From contig CANXME010002538.1 of the NCBI GenBank assembly GCA_948144175.1, positions 620,001 to 684,000 of the forward strand: 64,000 bases of DNA, read 5' to 3'. The DNA comes from Closterium sp. NIES-65. Lineage: Eukaryota; Streptophyta; Zygnematophyceae; Desmidiales; Closteriaceae. Shown here piece after piece: positions 34,874 to 46,649 of this stretch. Within the stretch, counting starts at the first letter, position 1, and every line of letters starts with the position of its first letter. A program made the position numbers and the translations under genes. The notes under the pieces were generated by a model that saw only the letters and a list, made by a program, of their open reading frames with translations, was not told the DNA's origin and ran no database searches.

Positions 34874-37598
34874 CTTAGCTCTAGGACTATGAAAGGCGAC
34901 ATGAACGACCTGCTCGAGGCGCCATAGCTAGTATCCTAGTATATTAGGATGTATCTCAGATTTGTGTGCCATCATATGAGCTTTGTAAAGCTATCTTGCT
35001 ACTTTCTTTCTGAAATCTCTTGAGAGCGTTTCCTACTACTACTACTCTGCCAAAACAGCTTAGTGGCTGTTTCAGTTAGTGACCTGTTCATTCGTCCTTG
35101 TACCGTCCTGAATTTCGTACCTGTTTGTTCTACTAGCCTCATATTTTGAGTCTCATGTGCCTCATCTATAGTCGCTAAACCCCCGTGTGCAAATGGGCCG
35201 TCCATCTGTATCCACCCTCAATCCCCCATGCCCTGCTTGCCTCTTGTAATCCAGTATCTTGATTCTGCTACTGCCTTCTTCCCTCCCCAGCTGCTGCTCC
35301 ACTATACCTATGCAGCTGCTTCCGCTAGTCCGCTCCCTTCCCCCCTTGCTGCTGCCACTTTTCCCCTCCCTTTCCCCCCTCCTACTGTCGCTATTACCTT
35401 CCCCCCATTTTCCCGCCTTCCCCTTCTGCCCCCCCCTGCTACAGCCTCTCTTCCCCACTCCCGCCCCCTCCTTTCCCACCCTTCTGCTACTGCACGGATC
35501 CCCGTCACCCATGTACTACTACTGTCTCCTGCGACTATTCAGCCCCTAATACTGCGCATGCACCCTCCCCCCTCTCCCCCCCACCCCTTTTCCCCCCTCC
35601 CCCTGCTACTACTGCCACCGCTCCCCTCCCCTCACCAGCTGCTGCCGCTCTTGCCCCGTTTGCCACACAGTCACGCCTTGCATTTGGCTGTCCCCATCAG
35701 CCATGCTCCTGCCTGCCTGTCGCCCTCCCCACTTGCCCTGCTCCTTACCCCCTCCCATCCCATCCCATTTACCGTGGCACTGCCCCCTTGCCAGACCTTT
35801 CTGTACAATACACTTGCTCTGCCACCTGCCCCCCTTCCTCCCCTGCTGCCCCTTTCCATCCCTATGCTCCTGCTGCACCTCAATGTGCAGGCGCTCGCCC
35901 CATCAGCCATGGCTAGGATGACTGTAGTGGCCGTGCTGTTGCCAGCTGGTGCCTTTCCTTCCCAGAGCTGCTATCTCTGCAGTCGCAGTCATCAGCATCA
36001 TACATCAGGCAGAGATGCCTGGCATGCCACCACAGCAGAGGACGTGAGTCGTCAGTGCCATGGCACATGCAAAACCCGATTTGTTTTGCGTTGAGCTGAC
36101 CCGATTTGGATGTAAGTCAAACAGAACCGAACCTGGTATGGGCTGAACCGTTTATGCCACTTTCTGTTCAAGTTTGAGTACAGCTGGTTTGGTCGCCGTT
36201 AGCGTTTTGAGTTAGACTGTGCGAGGTTCGACCTGATCTGGTTCAATTCCGGTCGAATGAGCCTTCATAATACTAGCATTTTTTTTCTATGTATATATTT
36301 GTTTGGGTTTGTTTTCTGCAATGTCTGAAAAGGGTTGTTCTATTGTGTTGTGTATTCTGTAACAACGTTAATGTAATGAGAGCCTCCCTAAATGTCCGAC
36401 CTGTGCAGCCCTAGCGGTATCAAACCGAGAGTGCTTCAACGGCCCAAAAAAGAGTTGACTAAAATCTTTCGATGCACTTTGGGGAGGCCGCCTTGGACTG
36501 ATTGTGCCCGTCGGACTTGAATGCAAGCCTATGGGAGTCAAACCAGACATGGTAAAAAATTGTCAACAATTGAGACACACTAACACCGCATGTATCTTGC
36601 ACTTGCAAGCTCTTTGCATGCGATGAGCATATACCAGTGGTCTCCTTTCTTCCTTGTTTCCTCTTGCCGATTTAACGTGACACCACCAGCCAGCAAGTCA
36701 ACCATCTTGTCATTCTCCCTCTCCTTCCCTCAATCTGTCCTCTGTCTTATTGACCTTATGAGTGTCTTCCTGACTTGACCATTATTGTCTTGTTGCTTCT
36801 GTACATGCTACTCTTAGCATGGATATAAGGAGGGTTGTTTCCCAATGAATCAGCTATTTATATTCTGTTGCATGTGTACCGCCATCATGTCTGCGTATGT
36901 GTGTGTATGTGTTTGGCCCTCTTCGTATGCATGCATGTGTTGTAAACCTCAGTCCACTGACGCCACATGCGGGCCTCCCACTAAAGCCCATACAAGTGCG
37001 GCCTCTGGTCAGCATGCCCGTACCCTCATCGTGCCGCCTCACTCGCTCCCCACCCTGGTGTGTGTACAAAAGAACCGAGGTCTCTGCACTTGCCACCTCG
37101 CTGCACGCAACGTATGTTTCTGTCATGGTCTGGTGTTCTGTTGTGCTGTAACCTGTCACCCTCTAATCGTATCTGTGTTTCACTCTTTCCTCCCTTGTTA
37201 TCCCACGGCCACAGGCTTCAGTTTTTGTATTTTATTCTGCCACCGCCACTCTTGTAGTAGTGCTATGGTGGAAGGACGTGACCCACACGCAAGTCAGAGC
37301 ATGGGTGCATCAGCAGGGCTTGGTTTGACGGCTGGGCTGATGGGGCTGAAGAGTGTAAGCAAGTGCTTCGTAGTACGCCATGTGCTCCGTCCCCCACCAC
37401 TGCAGCTTTGCTGCTCAACAATCTTCTGAGCGCTTAATCCTCCATGCACTCACTTGTGTTTCTTATGCTACTGCATGTTCCTCTCTCGTTCCTTATCCTC
37501 CTCACTCCTAAAAAAAAAAACAGTATTTTGCAATCTTCAGTTATCTTCGCCAGTTCCCCCTTGTTCGCCACCATAGATCATTTGACTGTGTAAGCTTC
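34874..37598. other. Intergenic stretch, pyrimidine-rich core
   Basis: 35230-35900 is strongly C/T-rich (CTGCTACTGCC-like runs), giving a 288-codon Pro/Leu-rich plus-strand frame that I do not accept as a gene. 36100-36250 has several 'gaaccg/ggttcg' words resembling transposon subterminal repeats, without a partner found. 37262-37350 could be a small exon followed by a GTAAGC donor, but nothing confirms it. No RNA gene seen. Confidence 0.4.
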
Positions 37599-37801
37599 TT
37601 GATGCCTAGAGCTGAGGTCTCTCGCTGCTCAGTCCCTCCCTTGCTCGAATTCTTCCAAGTCTCCACTAGCCATTACTCCCTTACCCTCCCCATCTTCTCA
37701 TTTCCTTGCTCGTGCCACGCGCGCCCATGTGGTGCCATGCGTAGGAAGCATGTCAATTCTGTGATGCAGAAACTGGGTAAGGCTGTTAGGACTGTCAGAG
37801 T

Positions 37802-38823
37802 ATGGTCGGAACACTCGAGCTGGGTGAGGCGATGAAGATAAGAATGAAGGCGCTTGGCATGCAACTGGAAGAGACTGAGAGGAGACTAGTGGCAGAGATG
37901 AGAGGGCAGGTGGAGGAGAGGGAGAGGGAATTGGCTGTAGTGAAGGGGGAGTTAGCTGCTCACAAGGATGATGTCATGATGATGAATGTTGACCTGAAAA
38001 TCGTCCAGACTGAAGGCCATCAGGAGATTGCATGGCAGGTGAGTACTGAGTGAAGTGCTTCATGGGCTATGCATGGTTTGACAAGGTATGCATGGTTTCA
38101 GAGGCATGTATTGCTTCGCAGGGCATGGATTGCTTCGCAGGGCATGCATTGCTTCGCACGGCATGCATTGCTTCGCAGCGCATGCATTGCTTCGCAGCGC
38201 ATGCATTGCTTTGCAGTGCATGCATTGCTTTGCAGGGCATGATCACTTGGTAGTTCTTTCTTGTCATTGTGAACATTCCTTTTGTTGTCATATTTCTCCT
38301 CTGAACCAATCCCCTCCAGTAATCAATGCAGCATCCCCAAAGCCCAAACTGGTTCTGAAGAATCTCAGTGGCCTCTCAGACGCCATGCTCGCCCATGTAT
38401 CCATGTTGACCCATCTAACGAGCATCAGCTTAGAGTCTAGCTCAGGCTTCAGTGTAGAGGGCATCAAGCACCTCTACAGGCTGCCACGGCTGGAGACGCT
38501 AGACCTGGATTGGACAGTGCCTTGGAAGGCATTGGGTCCATGACCAGTCTCAAGCACCTCTATTTGCAAGTCACCAAAGTGACTAATGGTGGGCTGAGGC
38601 AGTTGACACGCCTTTCCTCTCTCAAGGTACTGTGGATTTCAGGATGCAAGGGAGTGACGGATGCTGGCATGGTTCATGTGGGGAGGTTGACAGAGCTGGA
38701 GAACCTTTTCCTGCGTGGCACCGCAGTCACGGATCATGTCTTGCAGTAGCTGACTGCTCTGACCAAGATGACATCTCTTTATACTCCCGAAAGGGTTCAG
38801 CTTATGAATGATGATGTGCGTAG
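37802..38823 (+). pseudogene. Coiled-coil and leucine-rich-repeat gene, broken
   Basis: A charged, probably coiled-coil segment starts at 37802 (ALGMQLEETERRLVAEM) and ends at a GTGAGT donor at 38039. After a gap with an 18-bp repeat, the region 38334-38830 encodes LRRs with ~24-residue spacing: VLKNLSGLSDAMLAHV, LPRLETLDLDW, then in another frame MTSLKHLYLQVTKVTNGGL, LSSLKVLWISGCKGVTDAGM and LENLFLRGTAVTD. A frame change near 38515 and a TAG at 38747 break it; the frame continues past the stop to 38823. The donor and visible acceptors do not match in phase. It could be a diverged gene with unseen exons; a pseudogene seems likelier. Confidence 0.55.
38091..38240 (+). repeat. 18-bp tandem repeat in a presumed intron
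   Basis: About eight copies of an 18-base unit, consensus ggcatgcattgcttcgca, lie between the coiled-coil exon and the LRR part. Confidence 0.9.
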
Positions 38824-41194
38824 ACGGATAGGTAGGTTGGACTGATGATGAGAAGGGGTGACTGTGACTTCCTAGGGGTGACTGGGGAAAGGTGTGGAGG
38901 CGTGAAGAATGACGGGGGGCGTGCATGAGGAGGGGTGAGGCGTGGAATGGTGGTTGTGCACGGCTCAACTTGCATGCTGCAGAGAGTTGGAGAATGGTCA
39001 TATGGAACTCATGGCGTCCAGGTGGAGAGAAGCAGGTGCACGGCTGGTTGGATACGAGACCAGGTCGCTAAGGGAAGGCTGACATCTTTCCTGCCTTCAT
39101 AAGGGATTGAGTTCTCAATGAGGAATGTGTACAGGCAGATAGACAGATCTGGTGGCACGCATTGAAGCTGAAGGGGGATTAAGCGATAATGAGGAGAAGC
39201 TTGTACTGTAGACATGGACACTATTGATGAGAGTTTTTAGCTACTTGGTGGTTGGGCAAGCCTTTGGCTACCTGGTCAAGGAGAACACGATTGTGGTGTA
39301 GACGTGTGCCTTTTTTCATGCTTAACTAGTTACACTGTGTGTCAGCCTGTCTCCCTAACAACTTCTCAATGTTCCTATATCAATCAGACTCGTATACAAA
39401 GGCCATCTGGCATTGTAAGAAAACAGAATGCACTTGTACATTTAATTCATATCACAGAACAGCACGGTGGTAGTGGTTGGATTATGGGGCATGCATGAGT
39501 GTGCGATGGCTTGGTGGAGGGCAAATGGTTGGTTGGGCTGAGTAGCAACTTGGCAAGGCAAGGCATCATGCATAGGACGGAGGGTAGAGGTGAAGTAGAA
39601 GCATCCTGGTCTGCATGGGAAAGGGTAAAAGCTGCTGCATCACCCGTCCGTATGGCCCATTCGCTGACATACTAGAGATTGATCAACCTTTAAGTGTTTC
39701 TGCTTCTCAGTATGCAATGCAGACTGCTGGTCCTACTGTAGTGGTTATGCCTTGAAGAGATGGATTGGAGTGGAATGTTGGAGGCGTGCAGCAGGCTAAG
39801 AAGACTTGCATGTTAGAGGAGAGGAGATTATCTCAGTGTACCCTGTATTGGTGCTGCTCTCTACTGAAGGCGTTGTGTATCACCAACAGTCACCACAATG
39901 CAATCATGAATCCAGTACAGCAAGATCAGAAAAAGGTTATTGCAGGTGCATCCCCCCACCAGTCCACCCACTGAATGGGACCCCCACCCTTTTGGTTACA
40001 GCTGCTGACTTAGCTGCTGCTATTGTGTGGCACCAATAACATGTCCTGATCTTGAGGGGATTATGCAGGCAATGAGTGAAAAAGGGCAGGCACGGATGAA
40101 GGGCAGGCATGAGAAAAAGGCAAGGGCGGCGCGCTGAAGGAAGCGAAGTTATGTAAAAAATGCAGTGGTATGTACACTATTGGATGAGGTATGGGATGAG
40201 TTATGGGAAGAGGTATAGGAAGAGGTATGGGATGAGGTATGGGATGAATTAAGGTATGAAATTAGATGTGCATGCAGAGCTGTCTTCCTAATTTTTCCCC
40301 CAAACATATTTGCAAAAACAAAAGATTCTCCTATGATTTATAAAAGAAGAATTCCACCATAATTACCTTACCATACCATACGCACCTCATCTCCTGGCCC
40401 CACCAACCCCCTCCTCTCTCTCTCTCCCCCAACTCACCCCCCATCCCCTCACACACGATTCCCCTCCACACAATCCCTCCTTAAACTACATTCACCTAGC
40501 TGTCTGACTTGCTGCAGCAGCGCCACTCCACACCCCGGCTACTGATAACACATGGGAAGGTGGTAGTGAGAGATGTGGGGGAATGGGAAACACGGAAAGA
40601 GGGCAATGAGTGCAGCAAGATAAATAAGGCTGGGAAGAATTATGGGGTTTTTATCAAAAGAGGGATGGACAGGAAGAGTAGCATAACACGAGGAGAAAGT
40701 GGGGCATGAAGGAGGAAGAGAATGGAGAAGAGTGGGGATGTTGGAGATGCATGGGACATCTTGCTGCATTTCATTTGTTCAAGTTTTGTTCAAGTGTTGA
40801 TGGGGTTGGGGGTGGGGGCGGGCGGTTTGCGGGGTGTCAAGTATACAGTCTAAAGTCCAATTTCATTTGAGGCGCAAGATAACTTTCCCGGCTGCTGCAA
40901 TATCTAGCCTCTGCTTTCTTGTATGCTTTTCTTATTTCCGTATTCTATTTAGGCACCTCTTACTCAGATTGCCGAAGTACCAGTGTGATGGCATGAAATG
41001 GCATGGAACTTCAAATATGTGCAAGCCGAAGTAAGTTTGGAAAGCAGAGTAATACATGGACTCATGTATGCCAGGTCACGTGGTGTGTGCAGGAGGGTGA
41101 GTGGGGCGCGGAGGGTGGGATTGACAAAGAGCAGATTGTCCTGGTGAAGTTGATTTGGGAGGGGAAAAAAAGGTTGCATGAAGGTGCGATGGTT

Positions 41195-41425
41195 AAAGTG
41201 GGTTGAGTGGAGAAGTTAGGGGAAGAGAGAGATGAGGGAGAAAAGGGGATATGGCAGGGAGGGAGTGGTAGAGGGGATATTTGCAGAAAATGGAAAGGCT
41301 GAGGGAGGTTGGATAAGAAGGGTGGAGGGAGGGGACGAGAATGGGGAAGGGGAGGAAGGAAACAGAGGAGGGTGGGTGGGGGCTGAAAACAAACATGTGA
41401 TGCCTGTTATGATCACGCAGAAGGG
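41195..41425 (+). repeat. Dispersed direct repeat, copy 1
   Basis: Shares ordered blocks with 42285-42515, including 'ggcagggagggagtggtaga', 'ggggaaggggaggaa' and 'cctgttatga(t)c...cagaagggtgg'. Its nature is unknown; it is G/A-rich. Confidence 0.6.
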
Positions 41426-42284
41426 TGGCCAGTTCCTTTGCCTACTCCCCACTTTCCATGCTGGTGCCATGCCATAACCACTATTTCAGCTTCACGTTCC
41501 TTGTATGGGTGTGAAAGCTCTCATTCTCCCATGGTGCTCCCATGCATCCATGCCCCCATGCCTCCATGTTCTCATTTTCCGATGCCTCACTGCTCCCATC
41601 CTCCCATGCTCCCATGCACCCATGCTCCTTGCTCCTGCCATCAGTGGCCGATGGAAGGGATGAACGGAAAGGAACAGTGGCCCAGGGGAAACATAATTTG
41701 AATCGCAGTTTAGGGTCATTGCAAAGGAATAACGGCAGATTGAACGATTACTTACGCCAGCAATATTCTCGCTTTAGGCGGAGCACAGGGCTGCACTTTC
41801 TGAGGAAGGAAGTAGAGGTGTGCCTTAGGCGGGTGTGACAGGAAGGGAGGGGCGAGGGTAGCGGAGGTGGCGGGGAAGAGGGAAGGGTAGGGGCGAAAGA
41901 AGCATAGGGGTGGGAGGGTGGGTGCTGCTGCTGCGACAACTTTTTGTGCAGCAGTCATACCAGTTAGCTGCCAGCCACGTCTATTGGAGGAGTTTCAGCA
42001 GTAGCAGGTGGAGGAGCAATGGAGGCGGTCTGGGGGTGAGGAGAGATGGTGCCAGGGAGGCTTGTAGAAGTATCTTCCAGCTCAGCTGCTCCTGCTACTT
42101 CTGCTCCCCATGCCCTGTTGTCCGCCCCCATGGTCCGTCCTTCCCCCATCCACTGGCGCCAATACTGCTGGTGCTGCTGCAGCAGATGCGAAGGGCTCAG
42201 GTAAGGAAGTTGGTGAAGGGTAAGAAAGGGAAGACGTTTGAGCTGAATGTGGGTGTGATAGGTTGAAGGGACGAGTGTGGATGG

Positions 42285-42515
42285 TTGATGTGAGGTGAGT
42301 GGAGCACTTGGAAATGGGAAGTGGAACGACGAGAGTGAAATGGGGATGGCAGGGAGGGAGTGGTAGAATAGTTATGGAATTCTCAGGGATGGGAATGAGA
42401 AGGACAGAGAGATGTTGGAGTGGAGAGAGGGAAAAGAGTGGGGAAGGGGAGGAAGAAAAGGGTAGGGGACGTGGGGGTGAAAGAATTGATGCGACACCTG
42501 TTATGACCAACAGAA
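42285..42515 (+). repeat. Dispersed direct repeat, copy 2
   Basis: Diverged partner of 41195-41425, in the same orientation about 1.09 kb away. Confidence 0.6.
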
Positions 42516-44718
42516 GGGCGGTTGGTTCTCATACACCCATGCTCCTACACACCATGCTTCCATACTCCTTGCTCCCATGCTTACATGCACGCGGGGAAGG
42601 GGGGATGGGGCGAATGGCCGTAGGGGGGGGAATTTGGGGGGGTGGCACTTCTTGTGGGCGAGCGCCATTGCGAGGTTCACTGCAGGTGGGGGGAAGGCGG
42701 GATTAAGGGAAGGGGGAAAGGGGGGGAGGAAGAGAGACGCGAATGGACGGAGGCAGAGGTGAGCAGCCCCACATGCGGGCAAGGACGAGCGCTGCTGCGC
42801 AGTGCACTGCAGTGCATGGGGTGGGAGTAATTTGGGATGGGGAGAAGGGAGAATGGAAGGAATGGGGGATTCATGGATGAGCGCCATTGCGAGGTTCACT
42901 GCGGCGGTGGGCCGACTACTGGACGGGAGGGTGGGGGAAAAGGGGGATGCGGTGGATGGGGAGAAAAGTGGAAAAGCATGGGGAGGTTGCGGGAATGGGG
43001 GGAGGAGAGATCTATGACTGGAAGGAGGGAGGGGTGAGCAGCGCGCGTGAGTAAGCCCGTGTACTCTCAATGAAGGGAAGGAATAAGGGAAATAACAAGG
43101 GTAGGGGGATGGGGTTAGGGGGATCCAGAGGGGGAAGCGGAAAGAACAGGAGGAAGTGGCGAGGGGCACGGCGCTGATACACTGAGGCAGTGAGGCGGAG
43201 AGGCGGAGAGGCGGAGTTGTGGAGAGGCGAAGAGGCACACCGGCAGTGGTGGACTTGCCGATGCAGCCTTTTGCAGATGCCACAGCCGCGATGTGCTTCA
43301 TCGCTGCCAGCGACAGGCTGTCGCGGCCACCACCTTTGCTGCCACTGCCACTTGTATCATTGCTGGCGCTGCTATGTGGAGTCCCACCAGTGCTGGCGAG
43401 CGTGCTGCTGCACATCATATTGCAGCGGAAGGCGCCTTTGCTGCATATACGCACACCAGTGTTGCTGTCTAGCATGCTGCTGCATGTTACGTTACCGCGA
43501 GGGAAGGCAGGGGAATGAAACCGGTCCAGCTTGGGACCGGCGTGCGCGTGAGATTCGGGGGAAGGTGACGGAGAGCCAGGCATGGGGCGTATCCCTGTTG
43601 GAGGCAGTGTGTCTCGTTGGACAAGGAGATGGTCATCGATGGTCTGTGAAGGTTGGGAGACGAGCGAGGTGAGCGAGGAAGGCGGTGGTGTCCATGCTCA
43701 GATGCTCATGGCAGACATTTGGGAAGCACGAGACGGCAGCTGTGGTCTGGGAGCGAAATGACGAGGCTCCATGATGGCATGGAGACCTGTCGGCAAGCCA
43801 GGCAACGTCAGCGCGAGCACATGGAGTCGATGAGGGGATTTGTAGGTGGGGTTTGTGAGAGCGGAAGGAGTTGACAACGAGTTACTAGCAATGGGTGTGC
43901 TATCGTTCCGCTGCAGCGACAATCGTCGCAAGTAGCCGTACAGAGCTCTTTGCCACACGGGTTTTTGGGGTTTCCATCGGAAAAAAGCCGGGAGTGTGTT
44001 GTGCTGGTTTGGTGAGGTTTTGGTTGAGTAAGGTCCTTTCCAACTGCTTACCATTTGTGCCGTAAATCATAGATGGTTTGTTACGAATCATACCCTAGAT
44101 CGGATGTGCGGTCGATCGGGGGTGTTGGTCTGTATCCACGCGTCACTGTATTGATTGGTTTCGACCGTACCCATTCTGTTGCAGATGTGTTGCTATTTGC
44201 AGGCAATCCCAGAAACACGTGGAAACCATCCTTCAACATCGTGTATGCGTACAAGTGGATGTTGGACTAGCTGGAAATGCCAGGTCGTGTTGATTTATCC
44301 AGCAAATGCGTCTATCCCCGCCAGTAAATTTTCTTGCTGGTGATCAGGTTACGCTTGTTAGCGATGAGTTCACGAATGCTACAATCGAAGTAACCGGGAC
44401 GTAAAGTGGTGTCAAGCACACTACATATCGGGATATTTCCCAGATAACAGTAGCAGAACACCTTGCTCAATTTGTTTTCTGCGCTTACAACGCAGAACAT
44501 TAACGGCTGGTTTCTCGTTGTTTTTTTTTTTTTTTTTAGACGCTATTTTCCGAATGGACACTGTCAATAATTTTGATATATACACCTTACTTTTAGTATT
44601 GGCCTACACGTATACACATCAACATTGTCACGCGTTTTTGCTACTGTTACATTTTTTGACATTAATAATTCGCAGTAGTGTTTACTGTAGATTTGATTTC
44701 GTTTTAAATAATAACCAG

Positions 44719-46514
44719 TTAGGAATTGGGAACAAAGCATGTCAAAGCTTCTCTACTGTGCTCAATGAGCCAAGTCACAGGAGGCAATCCGTTGGGAAAA
44801 ATGAGAGACTCATATCCCTCAATGAGAATCTTCAGATTAGGTGACATCCTGAAGCCAGCAGGAGCCACGGGATCCCAAATAGCATGGTCCCCGTTGTCAT
44901 AGGTCTCCTTGATCCACTGCACCACGTGTGAGATCTTCAGATCCACATTCTGCTGGTTGACCGTCTCCAAGGTGTCCAGGGAGGGGTTAGCACAATTTCT
45001 GGCATTTGCCAAGGGCCATTCCACCTGCCAATACACCACTGAATATTAGTCCATGGATATGGGGCAATATAGGCACCACAAAGGGAGAGACACTTACCAC
45101 GTTGCAAGCATATCCCATCGCTGGGATCTTAACCATGATGGTCGTCGCCTTCTTGCTACCAAAACCGCGCAGCAGCACGAGTTCGAAGGTTCGGTTGGCG
45201 AATGGCTGGCCGAGCACAGCGCAGAAATGCCACTTCGATCCAAATCGCACTGCGTACAACAAGCAAACAACACTGTGGAAAAATGATCGACGTTTCCGTG
45301 AACGATAAATTTGGCACACGTTATTATCATTCTAACAAGAAGTTACCATGTAGAAAGAAGAGGGTCCACTCTGCAAGCGTTCGGCTTGTAGTGGGAGCCA
45401 CGCCCTCCTCCGCGAGCTCCTTCCACTTGCTCTCAGCCACACATCCTCCCGGACCGCGACCAAAAACCTTGATGTCACAGTTGTAGTTGCTGCGCTTTTC
45501 CGACACCTTGCGCATGGCAATGTTCTCCTTTGCAGGGAAGTTGCAGATCACGTAGTAAAACATATCCCTCGAGACGCCATCTTTAGCGTACTTCTCTGCC
45601 ATCATCTCGCCCAAGTCGGGCCACGACGGATAGAAGAGAATCTTCCAAGTCGGTGCTGTTGTCGTCATGAAGGTGAAGGCCTCTAGGGCCTTTTTCTGAA
45701 ACAGGGGCATACGTTTGGGGTATGTGTAAGATAAATGGTGAGCATGGACAAAGCAACATCGTAAACACACAATGCTTAGAAATCCGATAGGAAAGTGCAA
45801 CATCGAAGCCCACAAATTTCCAGTGTATAGGCGCATACCCCACACGGATGGTCTTGGTATAGCGTGGCCGGGATGATGACGACGTTGTTGTGGTCCCGTG
45901 GGAGCATCTGCAGGTCGTAGGTCGGCATGATGACAGTGTTGACAACAGCGCCATGAGTGTTGGCGGTGTTTGCAATCTGCTGGCGCAGAGCAAGGATCAA
46001 CGCTTCTTGCTCCTCGAAGCGCAGGGATAGAGATGCATACGCCACCTCCTTCTCGTCGAGCGCGATCTGAACGTCCAGAGCCCACTCCTGCGTTTCTTTC
46101 AATGTCGTCTGAAGGTCATTGATCTCTGAGCGAAGACGCACGACTTCTTGGAATCCTACTGAAGGGGTGGCTGTTGAAGGGTTAGCACGGGAAACAACAG
46201 AAAAAGAAGTCGAAGCTTAACATACTACCATACTCAGAATGCAAGAAACAATAGGGAAAGCAGGGGGACTGTCAAGGGAGAGGGGGGTGGCAAGTTAATC
46301 ACATTAAGCAGGGGGACTGTGAAGGGAGAGGGGGGTTGCAAGTTAATCACATTAAGCAGGGGGACTGTCAAGGGAGAGGGGGGTTGCAAGTTAATCACAT
46401 TAAGCAGGGGGACTGTCAAGGGAGAGGGGGGTTGCAAGTTGACGCAATTGCCAATTATGCGAATCAACGGTTCCTCTCGTACTAAGTTGAATTGCTGCCG
46501 CGGAACCGGTGCAT

Positions 46515-46569
<55 letters not shown>

Positions 46570-46604
46570 ATTGGTGGGTGAACAATCCAACACTTGGTGA
46601 ATAC

Positions 46605-46649
<45 letters not shown>

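Larger units (their letters stand above)
38824..44718. other. Intergenic stretch, low complexity
   Basis: No gene supported. Visible features are 'ggtatgggatgag' short repeats at about 40180-40255, a CT-rich stretch at 40400-40460, CCCATG-rich repeats at 41520-41640, a G/A-rich block at 42590-43050, and two 'gagcgccattgcgaggttcactgc' copies near 42660 and 42880. A minus-strand frame at 43583-42501 is mostly low complexity; its first ~110 codons (with AAMKHIAAVASAKGCIGKST) look somewhat gene-like but match nothing I know. A 15-T run is at 44521-44535. Confidence 0.4.

Noticed and set aside
35228-36094. A 288-codon Pro/Leu-rich plus-strand frame
   Set aside because: The region is a pyrimidine-rich tract with overlapping frames on both strands and no domain or signal peptide pattern.
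36845-37429. A 194-codon Cys-rich plus-strand gene
   Set aside because: No conserved spacing of cysteines, no domain, and composition matches the surrounding non-coding sequence; only a small exon near 37262-37350 remains possible.
42501-43583. A 360-codon minus-strand gene
   Set aside because: Mostly low-complexity Pro/Ser sequence antisense to G/A-rich repeats; the first part might be an exon, but no splice partner or domain supports it.
46258-46449. CRISPR-like array
   Set aside because: The 48-bp units are directly contiguous with no unique spacers, and the genome is eukaryotic. The same applies to the 18-bp and 11-bp arrays.
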